Shown here: positions 1 through 11,639 of the stretch, piece after piece | Position numbering within the stretch: position 1 is the stretch's first letter | Layout of the letters: each line of letters begins with the position of its first letter | Assembly (NCBI GenBank): GCA_025738555.1 | Contig: JAOVFP010000001.1 | Span: 2,108,001 to 2,172,000, forward strand | Source of the DNA: Cyathus striatus | Lineage: Eukaryota; Basidiomycota; Agaricomycetes; Agaricales; Nidulariaceae | DNA length: 64,000 nt | Direction of reading: 5' to 3' | Notes under the pieces: generated by a model | Databases searched by the model: none | Told to the model about the DNA's origin: nothing | Seen by the model: the letters and a program-made list of their open reading frames with translations, nothing else | Program-made: the position numbers and the translations under genes

Positions 1-1847
1 TGTACTAGCAAGACTTTGTACCATGGATAGTATATTTTTGACCTTCTTTAAATTTTTAATATAATTAGATTTCATTTTTTTCCCACATGTGCTTGCAACA
101 ACCTGTACTATAGATAATATTTTTTGAATTTTTGAATTTCTGCTGTTTTTTCTATTTATGTATGTGACCTCTAAATCATTCAAACTACTAGATACATCCT
201 TATACACAATTCCAAGTACTTCTAAATTCTGCTTTAAGATTTCCAATCTATATTATTCTTCAATATTGCACTTTCCTCCATTTTTCAATACCATTGCAAA
301 TAATATATATATATCTTCATAATATGTCATAGAATAGGATGTGCTATATTTTTTTTTGATTTTGAAGAACATGAGGAAAAATAGAATTTTGGTATGTGTA
401 TTCATCAGTTGTGTCTTCATAAGATACTGAGCTTAAAATCAATCCTGTGGTATTAAGCAACCATTGATTTGCATCTGTTAATGATAATCTATCTTCACAA
501 CAGGATTGTACCAATGGATGCATGTTATATGCTGCCTCACTACCAGTTCTCTTTATTAATGCAAATGACAAGAGTAATCTAATACTCTCATGAAATATCC
601 AGCCATTCCATTCTCTGTTTTCATTCATATTGAGAATTGACCTATTCATAGTATTTAGATGTAGGTGTAGTGACATCTATAAACAGTTCTACATTTTGAG
701 AGTAAAACTTGACAGCTCGTTCAAACATTATTTGAGATATATTCTTGTAGTGCATAAATGCACATATATTGAGCAGACTGATTGTGTATTGTGCCACAGC
801 TGCCAATGGTTTATCTTGTGTATTGTTACTCATTTCCAGTATCTTTTCAATTGAAATTTCCCATGTTCTATATACTGATTTGTTGTAGTTTGATGATCCT
901 TGATATTTAGAATCATTTAATAACTTTGGTTTATACTTCTTGTAAATTTCAATGAATTCATTCAGAGTGCACTGTGTCTGTAATGTATGCACCTGCCATA
1001 TCAATTGCTAATGGTAGACAATATATGTTGTTCACAATTTGTTGTGCCTCCTTTTCATGTATATGTGAAAGTCCAGTTGTTTTCAATAGCAACTCAATTG
1101 CAGTTGGTTCATCCATTTCAGTTACCTCCATTGAGTTATCATGTGTAGCAATTCTCCTAAGACCAGAATTTCTGCTAGTGATAAGAATGTTTCCTGTATT
1201 TCCTGGAGGAAAATACTTTTCAACCATTTCTGATGAGTTGTCTGCACTATCAAAAATTATAAGCCATTGTGATTTAAGAGTAGAAATCTGTTGTAAAACC
1301 ACAGCAGTTGAGAATTCAAATTCTTGAGTACCAGAACTTGCAAATTTTGTATAAATATCCTTCAGACTTTCAATAACTGTATCATCAGATGTTGTGTCAA
1401 CCCAGAAAATATTAGAGAAACTGTAATTAATAAGTTATTACAACATCAGCAAAAATCACAAGAAATACATACTATTCCACAGTTTGATCACAAAATTTTA
1501 AACAGATTTGTGTCTTTCCAATGCCTCCCATTCCATGTAGAAGAAACATCTTCCTTTCTGACTTATTCATAGTACTACTACCACAGAAATGTTCATGAAG
1601 CTTCTCAAGATAAATTTCTTGTCCCACAAAGTTTGGTGATGTGCAAGCCATAGTGTTCTGAAATGCAGGAAGCAGGTTATTGCTTGGGTGATTTGTGATT
1701 ATGTTAATAGTCTGGAAATTATAAACAATTCAGAAGTATGATCCATCAGTTGCAGTATGAAGATACCTGATTTTCTCCCCTTATGTCATACATTTGTGGT
1801 TGATTAACAACAAAGTGGTGAGAATTTGTAAAAGCCCCAGAAATCAT
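1..1847 (-). pseudogene. NB-ARC/TPR NLR-like gene, frameshifted, running off the window edge
   Basis: Signalling STAND ATPase of the fungal NLR type. The ATG at 1847 opens a short N-terminal region. Two clean introns follow: 1712-1766 (55 nt) and 1421-1472 (52 nt), both GT..AG. The P-loop GMGGIGKT lies near 1515-1540. The Walker B-like segment LIIFDSAD and the ITSRN motif follow near 1180-1265, then CLPLAIDMAGAYI near 990-1030, a winged-helix region ending in the family motif MHPLVQSCCEDRL near 480-525, and TPR-like text with an in-frame stop below about 330. Two frameshifts break it: near 970, where the NB-ARC frame stops at 958 and homology continues in another frame, and near 640-680. No splice sites explain either. 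In intact relatives, ligand sensing by the C-terminal repeats drives ATPase switching. This copy is probably dead, or carries two sequencing errors. Confidence 0.8.
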
Positions 1848-2857
1848 GTTGTTTGTTAGTGAGTAATTCAAAGATTGATGTTTGGCAAGTGAAATTGATG
1901 GGTTGATAGTTTGGTAAGGAACTACAGCATCAAATGCACAGGGTTTTATATACCTCGACAGTCTATTCTTAACTAATTACATGGGAAGATGTGAATGAAA
2001 CTATGATGATCGTGCACTATTCTTATTTATGGTAGCTGTGTCTGAAATGAACTTGTCCCTTTCTATTAAAATTCTATCTGAGCTAATATCGTGGTAAGTT
2101 GACAGCTTTGATGATCAAGACGCACATGTCAAGATAACACAATGCAGTCTTCATTAATTTGAAAGCCCTTTGCGATTGGAACATCTTCAAGAACTTGCTG
2201 AAACGAACTGGGATTTAAACATCGATATAGAGAATATGAAAGGCATGTTATGGAGTAGTAATGTCATGTACATATACGAAAGTTGTGGTTAAAATACATG
2301 ATGTCCTTCATCTTCATTCCCAACGTTGTCCCCATCCCCAACCTCACCCTGCAACTCACTCTACCGTAGAAATGCTATCACCCCCCTGAGCTGCACCGCC
2401 AATCATGTCCAACAACTCATCCCTCTCAATCTTCAGCTCTCCAACCAGCATCAAGACGAGAATGATGTTTAGAGTAGAGGAATCTGTCGTAGAGCAGCAC
2501 TATGATGACTAAAAAGACGCCCTCTGTAAGGTGGCGGTGTTGCGAGAGTAGGGTAGACTTGTAACACTAACAATACCTGCAGGCAATTAGAAGGTAGATG
2601 CAGGAATGGCGGATATGAAACAACAGTAGGCGAAGGTTTCTGGAGCCAAGATATGGCTGAAGCTTTGCAAGTGGTAGAACGTAGCAGTATAGATACCGCC
2701 AGCGTAAAATGAGAGTGATAGTAGCCCAGCGATTCCTCGGTTCACTCCCCCTCAGAACATGTTGAAGTCTCTCATAGAGCAGGAGAGGCTCCGAGTAGCG
2801 ACATGTCGACCCACAATGCCCCACAGTTGCTGTATGTGTCACTCCCACACATGCCTC

Positions 2858-3090
2858 AACTGACTATCAACTGACTCTCACCTGACTGTCATATAAGTCT
2901 CAATAGTCTCACCTGACTCTCATCTGACTCTCAACTAAGTCTCAGAAGTCAGGTTAGACTCTCATCTGACTGTCATTTGACTCTCAACTGGGTCTCAAGA
3001 GTCAGGTGAGAGTCAGTTGAGACTTCTGGAATTGGTATTGGGCTTAGCTTGGATTCTTACCTGACTCACACCTGACTCTCACCTGATGTG
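2858..3090. repeat. CTGACTCTCA-type short repeats, left flank of the foldback element
   Basis: Degenerate 10-12 bp units (ACCTGACTCTC, ATCTGACTCTC, AACTGACTCTC) repeat in tandem. A matching block lies at 4015-4115, so the two blocks form subterminal repeats of the element. Confidence 0.7.
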
Positions 3091-3102
3091 TGACATGTTG
3101 GA

Positions 3103-3420
3103 AAGAGTGTGACATATTGGAAAAGTGTGACACATTGGAAAAGTGTGACACATTGGAAAAGTGTGACACATTGGAAAAGTGTGACACATTGGAAAAGTGT
3201 GACACATTGGAAAAGTGTGACACATTGGAAAAGTGTGACACATTGGAAAAGTGTGACACATTGGAAAAGTGTGACACATTGGAAAAGTGTGACACATTGG
3301 AAAAGTGTGACACATTGGAAAAGTGTGACACATTGGAAAAGTGTGACACATTGGAAAAGTGTGACACATTGGAAAAGTGTGACACATTGGAAAAGTGTGA
3401 CACATTGGAAAAGTGTGACA
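3103..3420. repeat. 18-bp tandem array, about 17 copies
   Basis: The unit TTGGAAAAGTGTGACACA repeats almost perfectly about 17 times. Only the first copy differs (CATATT for CACATT), so the array is very homogeneous and probably recently amplified. Because 18 is a multiple of three and the unit lacks stops in several frames, it creates long meaningless open frames on both strands. Confidence 0.97.
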
Positions 3421-3880
3421 TGTCTTGTTATGCTTGTCACAGTATCATAGCCATCACAATTGTCACACATTTTCCAACATTTTCTGAAATGTTGGAAAAA
3501 GTGTGACATTTGTGACAAGCGTGGGAAATTTGTGACATGTTTGGAAAAGTGTCACATATCATAGCTATCACACTTGCCACACTTTTCCAAACATGTCACA
3601 CTTTTTCCCACACTTGTCACAAATGTCACACTTTTTCCAACACTTTCCAACATGTCACGCTTTTTCCAAACATGTCACACTTTTCCCACACTTGTCACAC
3701 ATGTCACACTTTCTTTCATCATTTTCCGACATGTCATGCTTTTCCATCATTTTCCAGCATGTCACACTTTCCAATATGTCACACATGTCACGCTTTTCCA
3801 TCATTTTTCAGCATGTCACACATGTCACCCCTTTTCCAACAGTTTCCAGCATGTCACACTTTTTCCCTTGTCACATTGAT
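3421..3880. repeat. Diverged inverted copies of the 18-bp unit
   Basis: ATGTCACACTTTTTCC(A/C)AACA-like units, the reverse complement of the upstream array unit, repeat with much more divergence. The 3103-3420 array could pair with this arm to give a long hairpin. Confidence 0.8.
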
Positions 3881-4812
3881 CACCAATAATGTATTGACAA
3901 CTTGCTTATTCAACAAACAACTATCACTGATAGTCTAATGAGAGTCCTATCAATCTAGTCTCAGATTACTATTGAGACCTGAGTGAGAGAGGTTTGAGTT
4001 TTGTGAAAATTTATCATCTAACTCTCACCTGACTCTCACCTAACTCTTACCTAACTCTCATCTGACTGTCATTTCAGGCCAAAAATCTCAACCTACTCTC
4101 AACTGACTCTCTGATAGTCAGTTGAAACATGTGGCTAAGTGTCACGACCTCCACAGTTGCTAACAAGAGGGAAGATTGCAGGATAGTAGACATCACAGCA
4201 CTGCCGGCGACACACAGCTGCTGAGATAGCATTAGCAACCTTGTTTGCATCTCTCCCCGTGCCATCACCATCTGTATATCCTTTTCATACTCATGTTCGG
4301 GTCATCTCACATGTTCCCCTTCAACTCTTATTATCTTCCCCCATGCGCACCCTAACTTCTACACCCGCTTCCTATTCTGCGTCCTCCTCTATACGGGTAT
4401 AGGCAACGTGGAGGTCTGGTGTAAGGCTGATGATACCTTCACAAAGTGTTGTGGTGGCGTGATACGGTAGCGGTGAAAAGAAACCCATTATGTATAGCCG
4501 TTAAGTGATGGGTGTTGATTTGAAGTCCTAGAAGCTGGTGGAACGAGACGTCGAGTTACCAGTTGCATCGTGTGAGTTGATGTAGATGTTCGAAGGAGGA
4601 AGCGCATGAACCTATTCATTGAACTGAAGGGAGGCGACCATTTCTTCCTCCTGACAAATCTTCCAAACGGGGGATGGGGACATGCCAGCGCTGTTGACGA
4701 TGCCCATCGCGTAATGCAGTACAATCAGGAGGTTATAGATTAGGAAAACCAATGTTGGCTGATCGAAGGAATCTGATATCAGCAACAGCTGTGGAACAGT
4801 GAAGGAGCACAA

Positions 4813-7800
4813 CTATTCTCACCGACATACTCCTCTCTTCCCAAAGAAAGCTCACTCCATCCTTCCACAGCCATTCTTCCTTGGTTCTTCCATTCCTTCT
4901 TATCGTAACAATCTTTCGGTTCTCTCATTCCTCGTGAGGTATCCCTTTGAGGAGTCATCTATTGATGCATCAAATGAATGAACAGCAGTGAACAGCCTTG
5001 AACGGCACTCCATACATACCTTTTACATGTGGTCAGAACGAGGCGAGCATGATCATTGACGTTGAGGTGGGTGGTTTTCATGATTCATGAAGGCCGCCAG
5101 GCGACACATGTGTAAGTCCTTGGATAGTGTTTCTATGATATGTCGATGGCTGTAGTATGAGATGGAAAATGGAAATATGGGAGAAGAGGGAAGAGTATGT
5201 TTAGGTACTAGATGAGACTCATGAGAGTAAGAGGTTAGAGATGTTTACAATGGGGTGATAGTAGCTAGATTATGTAATAAAGAAATAGGGCCAGCAAGTG
5301 GCACAGCCCACTACCTAGTAAAAAACTACTTATATTGAAGTTTGTATTGAATTTATTAATTATGAAAGAATGTTTATAGATTCAAAGTGAAAAAGTCGAT
5401 GGCCTCACAATGTTTAGACCCCCTTTGAACCAGTTATGGCCTCTACTCATTAACAATTGAAAATTACCAACACCAGACTGTTACATTGTATTACTTGTAA
5501 CTCTATCACATTACTTAGCTTTACAGTGTCATTTAAATTTATTTTATTCAATCTTAGAGTAGTGCTATGCTTTTAACTAGCACATAGGCAGAAAATTAAG
5601 GAATATACTCATCAGAAGAAGGAATCTAAATTATTATAAAGAACATAGCTTGAAACATAAAGATTGAATAGAAAACTCGAGTACAGAAGTCTAGTGAATT
5701 GAGGAGTTTGTGAGGAGACAAGTTTTCCAAACATCAGGGTCTGGTGTCGGTGCTGATGTCAGAGCTATTTTGAGAACTCAGAGTGTCGCAGGGGATTGGT
5801 GTAGTCAGGATGGTGTACGAAGAAGTATATTTTGAGGAAAGACTGAAACAAGTGAGCGGGGATGGTGATTGAACAGAGAGTGCGAGCAGAATGCGTACAA
5901 ACACATCAATGATGCGTGATGTGTGATTACGTAATCGTATTTGGAATGTCTTCAGACATGTGAGATATTGTGTTTCGCATCACAGGCATTTTACCTGCTC
6001 TACAATGCCAAGGGGGGGGAGGAGGAGGAATGGAGCATCAGAGAGCATCAAGTGATTGGCCAATACTCGCAATTATGGACTCAAAGTGAGTGTATTTGCG
6101 AGGGCTAATTGTCGCCAAAGTCTTGAGATCATACAATATGAGATGGGCAAGCACTGTGGAGAAGGGTGCTAGGGAAGGGGGAGGAGGTATGGAACATCAT
6201 AGTGTGTTGATTGATTGGCCAATACTTGTGATTGTGGTTTTAAAACAAACATAATCAAGAGGGATAATATTCATTAGGAAGATCCATAAAGTAGACTACA
6301 GGCCAGGAAGAAAATGAGTGTACTAGAAAATAAATACTGCCAACTTACTAAATGACACAAGCCCAGTCTTCCACTAACTCCTTATCATCATCACCATGTA
6401 CCTCCAGTTCACGAAGGCTCCAGCTGCCTAGGCACATGAAAGTGCAAATTGATCATTGTGCAGACAAGCAATATGGTCACACCGGCATTGATTACATGAG
6501 AGAGTGTACAGTAATCAGTCACAAAATGGCATTCAAAAGCTATTAACCAATCAGTGGGCCAGAAAGTGAGATCCTGGACACCAATCCACAAATTGCCTTC
6601 CTAGGAAATCCAAACATCCCCATAACCCAACTACCTTAAAAGGTAGTGGGAATAATAACTACTTCTAAAACAATGTAATGGGGTGGTGAGTTTGGAGGGA
6701 ATTTTGCAGAAGATCGGTATTAAGGATGCTTCCAGGCAAAAGGGGGTGGAAGGGGGATGTATAGGAAGGTTAAGGAATAACTAAGTAGTGGTTAGATAAC
6801 ATCTCTGGCTATGTATGATGTAATGTGTGATACTCTAGGAGTTTGCAGCTCTTCTTACTAGACTCAAATCAAATTACTAATCAATGATCTTGGAAAATAC
6901 ACTTTATTTCACTACACTACATTAAGGTACTTTATAACAGAAGCTGCGTGGGGGATAGCTTGGGTCTACAGGACAAAACTCATCTACATTATATACTGCT
7001 GGGAATATGGTGGCTGATGGTACTGCATAGCTGCTAGATAGGTACATTCAGGGTACTAGGGCTCGTAAACTACGTCACTGACAAGGGAAAGCTGTTCGCT
7101 CATGGAGCATGCTGGACAGGGGGTCGCACATCTGTCATAGGAGGTTGTGTGACAGGGGATATGGCGCTGCACGTGTTCCTTCAGTCAGGATGGGATTGGC
7201 TATACGTGAATGTGCTAAGAATAGTGCAAAGATCTATCAGGGATCAGGGCTTATTACTTTAATTAAACATGCATTGCTTTGCCAATTACTCCAAGAGAAG
7301 TTGATCAGTTGGCTCGGGGTTCCGGGGTTTGCCGAGGCAGCCAGTGAGGCACTTTGTCATCGCTTGCTTCTCTTGGATAGTGATCGTGTTCGATCACGTG
7401 ACCTTCGCACGTCGCTAGACACATTCTGGCTGTCATCCACTTAGTCACTGAGTTTGGCACCACTGATTTATCTGTCTCTTCTGCACATAGTACTACCTTA
7501 GGCTTTGTCATATTCACACCCTTGGTAAGTGTACTTCTTAGTACTTTTAACTGGCAGCTCGGGTCTCACTCCAATTCTGTAACTAACCCATGTTTGTTAC
7601 CATTTGGTGAGTACTAATTACATGTATAGAAAAAGCTAAAATCCACAACTATAGGTAGTGTATGCCCATCAGGCATCTCAAGAGACTGACAGTAGTGAGA
7701 GTCTAGAGAGAGATCGTAGCGTGGGAAGCCACATGTGGTTACTTGGACTTCCGGACCGCGTTTCCCAGTGGTAATAAGTTACAAATGATGCACTTGATAT

Positions 7801-8190
7801 ATTCATACTAATAGCAAGAAACACCTATGTTATCGATTGCCAACTGCTCTGTGGGTGGTACCACAGGCCATTCATCAATCTTGTATTTATATAGAAAAGT
7901 GCCTGCTACTAGTAATATATCCACAATTCCTTATTTAACAGCACTTGTTATGGTTCATGAAGAACTATAATCATTGGTGTATTCCCTTGAATATAAATGT
8001 TAATGTAAGAGTTAGTTAATGAGTACTTCATCTTTAATATAGTATTGGTTCTATGTTGAAAGGGTGTTGGGTAGGGTGAACATTCGTTAGTTTAGCCTAG
8101 AGCACATTAAGATTCTGTATGAGTCAACTTGGTATAACCATGGTAACTGCTAGAGGAAAGGTCACATGATCTTTCCTTCAATAAGCATTA
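4813..8190. other. Stretch without a recognisable gene; contains a small duplication
   Basis: Short open frames here (for example 7109-7444 on + and 6352-6546 on +) show no family motif I recognise and no convincing splice structure. A diverged duplication is visible: about 6005-6080 and 6165-6240 both have a G-run, GGAGGAGG, ATGGA(G/A)CATCA and then TTGATTGGCCAATACT-like text. The rest is AT-rich single-copy-looking DNA. Confidence 0.5.
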
Positions 8191-9248
8191 AGATAGCAGG
8201 CACAAGGTTCCAGAATGCTTACATAATACAAACTTAACCTCAACTCAATCCTGAAATACCTTCCTCAACATTTATTCTAGTGCAAATCTAATTCCAAGAA
8301 GTTATTCTGTAGTGTATTTAAAGCAGAATGTTCAAAAAAGAAATCAAAAAAAAAGTTGATTGACTTCATAATTTTGACCACAAAATTTTTAAAGAAAACT
8401 TGTTCAGAATACATTATTATTGTGCTGTAGATAGGTTGGAAGCCTCTTCAGATTTTTGTCCCCTAACATTTTGCAGCTTACATAATCAAGTCATGTGACT
8501 ATTCAGAGCACAGCAGCCACTTCATATCAACAGAAACAAGAGGATATTGATGTGAAAAACATAGGTAGACATCCCAAAAACACAATAAACCACTTATCAA
8601 ACTTGAAGAATAGTTCTGGGAAACCAGCTGCCACTGTGGAGGTTACAGTGAAGATGACAAGTGCATACCAGAATATGGTGTGAGTAAGTCAAGAGTAAGT
8701 AAGTACTACTTCAGTCATCAGAAGCTTAATTATTTCCGAGAAACAGTTTCTGAGAATCTCAAATCATTGAACTCCAAAAATTTGACCTGAAAAAAGAGAT
8801 AATGTCCTTGCATGTCTGGATGACATCCCACAACTTCAAATTCTTCAGTACACATGCTTGCATAACAATACTTAATTCTCATACTTAATTTTAGATATAC
8901 CAACCACTCAGCAAATGACATGCTTAATTAGTGTATATGATCAGCATCTGACAGGACCTGACTCTGTTGCCTGATGCAGTGTGGGCTAATAGAAAGCTCA
9001 AGGTACCTCCTCGCTGTGAAATGGCATCTACTTAATAATCTTAAGAGTGAATATCAATGATATATACTTAATATTACTTTGTAATGCCAATATTAATTTT
9101 ATTACACAAAATCCATACTCCATAGAGCTCATCTGAGCTGATTCCTAGCACATAATTTTTCGGATTTTTCTGAACCCGACATTTTGCGCCCCTTGGCGCT
9201 TATGTAATCAGCTTATGTAAGGGTGCTGGAACCTTGTGCCCGTTATCT
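8191..9248. mobile_element. TIR element of about 1.06 kb with TA target duplication
   Basis: The left end (8191-8213) reads AGATAGCAGGCACAAGGTTC followed by CAG. The right end, reverse-complemented (9226-9248), is the same with two differences (AACG for AGCA). A TA dinucleotide flanks both ends (8189-8190 and 9249-9250), as in Tc1/mariner-type insertion. A second related pair of blocks (ACATTTTGC(A/G) near 8467 and 9180, each followed by a (T/C)TTA(C/T)(A/G)TAATCA motif) suggests subterminal repeats. There is no coding sequence of note, so this is probably a MITE-like derivative. Confidence 0.6.
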
Positions 9249-9437
9249 TAGAGCAAGTCAGTAATGTCTTATAGCAGTTTTATAGAATAAACAGAGCAGG
9301 TCTGTGTTTATTCTATATGTTGGTTAGACTTAGTAGTCTCAATACAGGGGTTTGAAATATAGTTGGCAAAAAGGATGATATTTACAGTGAGTAAATCAAG
9401 TACTTATACTAAGTACATAGGTGGCCTCGTGTACTAC

Positions 9438-9881
9438 TGTCATATCCCATATCGCCTACCTCCGGACTCCTATGCTTTACTCCGCCTTTTCCTTTGCTTA
9501 CTCCGAACCTTGCTTACGCTCTTAGTATTACATACTGATTACTGTACATAGATTACTCTTGTTTCCTTTCTTCCGTTCTACTGAGCTATCCCCTCAGTAT
9601 TGTAGTATACATCTCATAGTGAGTCACTTATCATTCTTAAGTGCGCCACTATCTGTTTTACTTTACACCTCTCGTCTTCCGTCTCTCGTCTTCTCCGAAG
9701 GGCTTGCCCTTACTCCGAAATCCAGGACCAGGAATCCCAGGGGCACAGCACATAAGCTGAAGCCGAAGTCCTACCCCCTGAGTTATTGTTCTCCGCTTTC
9801 GTCTTACACTCACCCCTCGCTTCTCCGCAGTCACTCTCTCGTACTCCGCCGCCAAGTCAGGCTAGGGGCACGGTCGTGACA
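9438..9881 (+). repeat. 5' LTR of gypsy-1
   Basis: 444 bp, TGTCATATCCC…GTCGTGACA. No difference to the 3' LTR was found on reading. It contains about eight CTCCG pentamers. A primer-binding site directly downstream (from 9882) was not assigned with confidence. Confidence 0.97.
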
Positions 9882-9935
9882 GTATACGAAACTACCACCT
9901 TGGATTCCTCTTCTCATAACGCCTTTCTTTCCCTC

Positions 9936-11639
9936 ATGGCTACCCGCACGCAGACTCAGACTGCACATGCTAGGAGCCATGAACAACAGCAAAACGACGT
10001 GCGCCGTAGCAATCGTCTAGTTGCTCAGCAAGCCCGTGAACGTAACACCACTAACACGCCTCGTCGTGTTGACTCTGCTCCGCCTCTCTCTCGGCGGAAC
10101 GTCCCACCCTCAGCTAGTGCTCTCGTCTCTGGAGGAATTACCTCCACTCATCGTGCAGCTCGTGAACTTCAGCCGGTTCACAGCAATCAACTGCACGCAC
10201 CACGCCCAATACCATTGAGCGTTCCTTACGACCCCACTCTCATCCCCAACGCGTCCATCGAACCGGTGGATACTCAGATTTCTCCGGAAGGTGCAGCTGC
10301 ACGCCAGCAGCAAGCATCCACAGCCACTTCGCCACCTGCCCAACAGCCTGTAGCCTCAGGCAGTGGAGGACATCCTCCACCCCCACCTCCTTCTGGTGGT
10401 AATTCTGCCGGAGTTGGAAACAACAACCCTCCAGACGATAATGGAGACGGTGGTGACCAACCCGGAGATGATGGTGACGACGGTGATGGATCCGGAGATG
10501 ACGGCAACGAGCCAGGAGATGATGATAACGAGCCAGGGGATGATGATGAGCAGGCAGGTGCCGGTGGCAATGGTCCTGGCGGACCAAATGGCCCCGGAGG
10601 TCCTCCCTCTGATCCCTCTGAGCCTCCTTCAAGGCCTCCCTCCAGGGGCCCCTACCGCGACCCTCGTCGCCCAACTGCAAGACCTCATTACAATTTCACC
10701 CGGGATGAAATCCTGGAAATGGTGGCCTCTGTGGCGGGTTATTTTGCCCCGCCACCACCACCTCCACCACCTCCTCCTCCCGTTCGGGAGAAGAAGGTTA
10801 ACCAGCCGGACAACTTCGACGGCTCCAACACGCTTAAACTGGAGCCTTTCATCACGCAAGTCCGCTTACTCATCTCGATGATGATGCATACGAGCCGTGG
10901 ATGGATTCATGGGGCTATTTTATTCAGCTCCTCCGTACTCATTTCGGCCATACCAACCCTGTTGGTGAGGCTGAAATTCGCATTTTCTCCCTCCACATGG
11001 AGGATAATCAGCGGCTCACGACCTATGAAATAAAGTTCAACGAGTATGCCGCACTCTTGCCTTGGGACGACGCTGCCCTCAACTCGGCATACTACCGTGG
11101 CCTTTGTCCTCGTCTGAAGGACGCTCTCTCTCATCGAGAGCAAGGCCGGCCTACCACCCTTGCCGGGACTAAGAAGGTAGCCCAGGGCTACGATCAGAGG
11201 CATTGGGAGCGCAACACCGAGCGCAACATTGAGGAGAAGCGCAGCAAATCTGCTGCCAAGTCTTCGGAGAAGCCCAAGGGCAATCAGAATTCGAAGTCAA
11301 CTTCGAATTCTTCCTCCTCCTCCAAGACTCCATCCTCCTCTACCTCCTCCTCCGCCTCTTCTACCTCCGCTTCGTCCTCGGGGAAACCCAAGAACAAGCA
11401 AAAGCAGAACCAGTCCAAGGCGCCAGACTTGACTGGGAAGCTTGGTTCTGACGGGAAACTCACCCCGGAGGAACGTAAACGTCTGCCTGGACCAGAAGCT
11501 TTGCCTATTCTGTGGCAACGCCGGTCATCAGGCCAAGGACTGTCGAAAGGCAGCCTCTGCCGCCAAAGCCCGTGCGGCCACTGCCACCTCTACCGAGGCA
11601 ACTCCCTCGGCGAACTCGGCTGAGAGTTCGAAAAAATAG
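9936..11639 (+). pseudogene. gag: gag of gypsy-1, two frameshifts
   Basis: Capsid/nucleocapsid precursor that would package element RNA. The start ATG at 9936 (MATRTQTQTAHARS) is chosen because gypsy-2 gag begins the same way (MATRTETAHQRS); the longer open frame upstream lies in the LTR. A Pro/Gly/Asp-rich linker fills about 10370-10760. Near 10862-10870 a block of about 33 codons present in gypsy-2 is missing, shifting the frame; capsid homology resumes at about 10881 (WMDSW…LLRTHFG). A second shift near 11480-11500 puts the zinc knuckle CLFCGNAGHQAKDC (C-x2-C-x4-H-x4-C, about 11508-11552) in yet another frame. The final frame ends SSKK-stop at 11637-11639. It cannot make a full Gag in one reading. 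Confidence 0.9.
11630..11636 (+). promoter_or_regulatory. Possible -1 frameshift site at the gag/pol junction, weakened
   Basis: G AAA AAA sits immediately before the gag stop TAG (11637-11639), and pol continues in the -1 frame. The homologous site in gypsy-2 is the canonical A AAA AAA. Here the first base is G, so P-site re-pairing after slippage would be imperfect. Confidence 0.55.

Larger units (their letters stand above)
2832..4150. mobile_element. Foldback, Mutator-like non-autonomous element, 1.3 kb
   Basis: The 11-bp sequence CCACAGTTGCT occurs on both sides (2821-2831 and 4151-4161), a target-site duplication in the Mutator-like size range. The ends are imperfect inverted repeats of about 40 bp: the left reads GTATGTGTCACTCCCACACA, and the right, reverse-complemented, has GTGACACTTAGCCACATG. 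Both then run into CAACTGACTATCA. The inside is entirely repeats: CTGACTCTCA-type repeats at both flanks, an 18-bp array, and diverged inverted copies of it. It has no coding capacity, so it would depend on a transposase elsewhere. Confidence 0.75.
2356..4812 (-). pseudogene. Traces of an unrecognised multi-exon host-like gene, split by a foldback element
   Basis: I do not recognise this gene. On the minus strand, 2356-2483 reads as a terminal exon after a plausible acceptor (ACGACAG), with the hydrophobic text ILVLMLVGELKIERDEL and a TGA stop. Upstream, the minus-strand frame at 2567-2831 and the frame at 4161-4271 would be continuous (…LLLATVG…) if the foldback element at 2832-4150 and one TSD copy were removed. 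4612-4812 carries hydrophobic text (LVFLIYNLLIVLHYAMGIV). The hydrophobic exons hint at a membrane protein, but no family can be named. The region has more GC and fewer stop codons than its surroundings. The exon chain is not resolved, and this may be several unrelated short frames. Confidence 0.28.

Noticed and set aside
3044..3518. Overlapping open frames on both strands with repeated CDTLEK, SNVSHF, FPMCHT and LFQCVT units
   Set aside because: They are translations of an 18-bp tandem array. A unit length divisible by three without stops opens several frames at once. No start context or splice structure supports a protein.
9559..9879. 106-residue open frame repeated exactly at 16344-16664
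   Set aside because: Both lie wholly inside the LTRs and are identical because the LTRs are; no homology or start context.
10110..11518. Several antisense and alternative-frame open stretches over gypsy-1 gag, rich in H/R or G/S
   Set aside because: Shadows of the Pro/Gly/Asp-rich gag linker and Ser-rich region. Unlike the 14476-16041 gene they lack introns, motifs and a promoter-like element.
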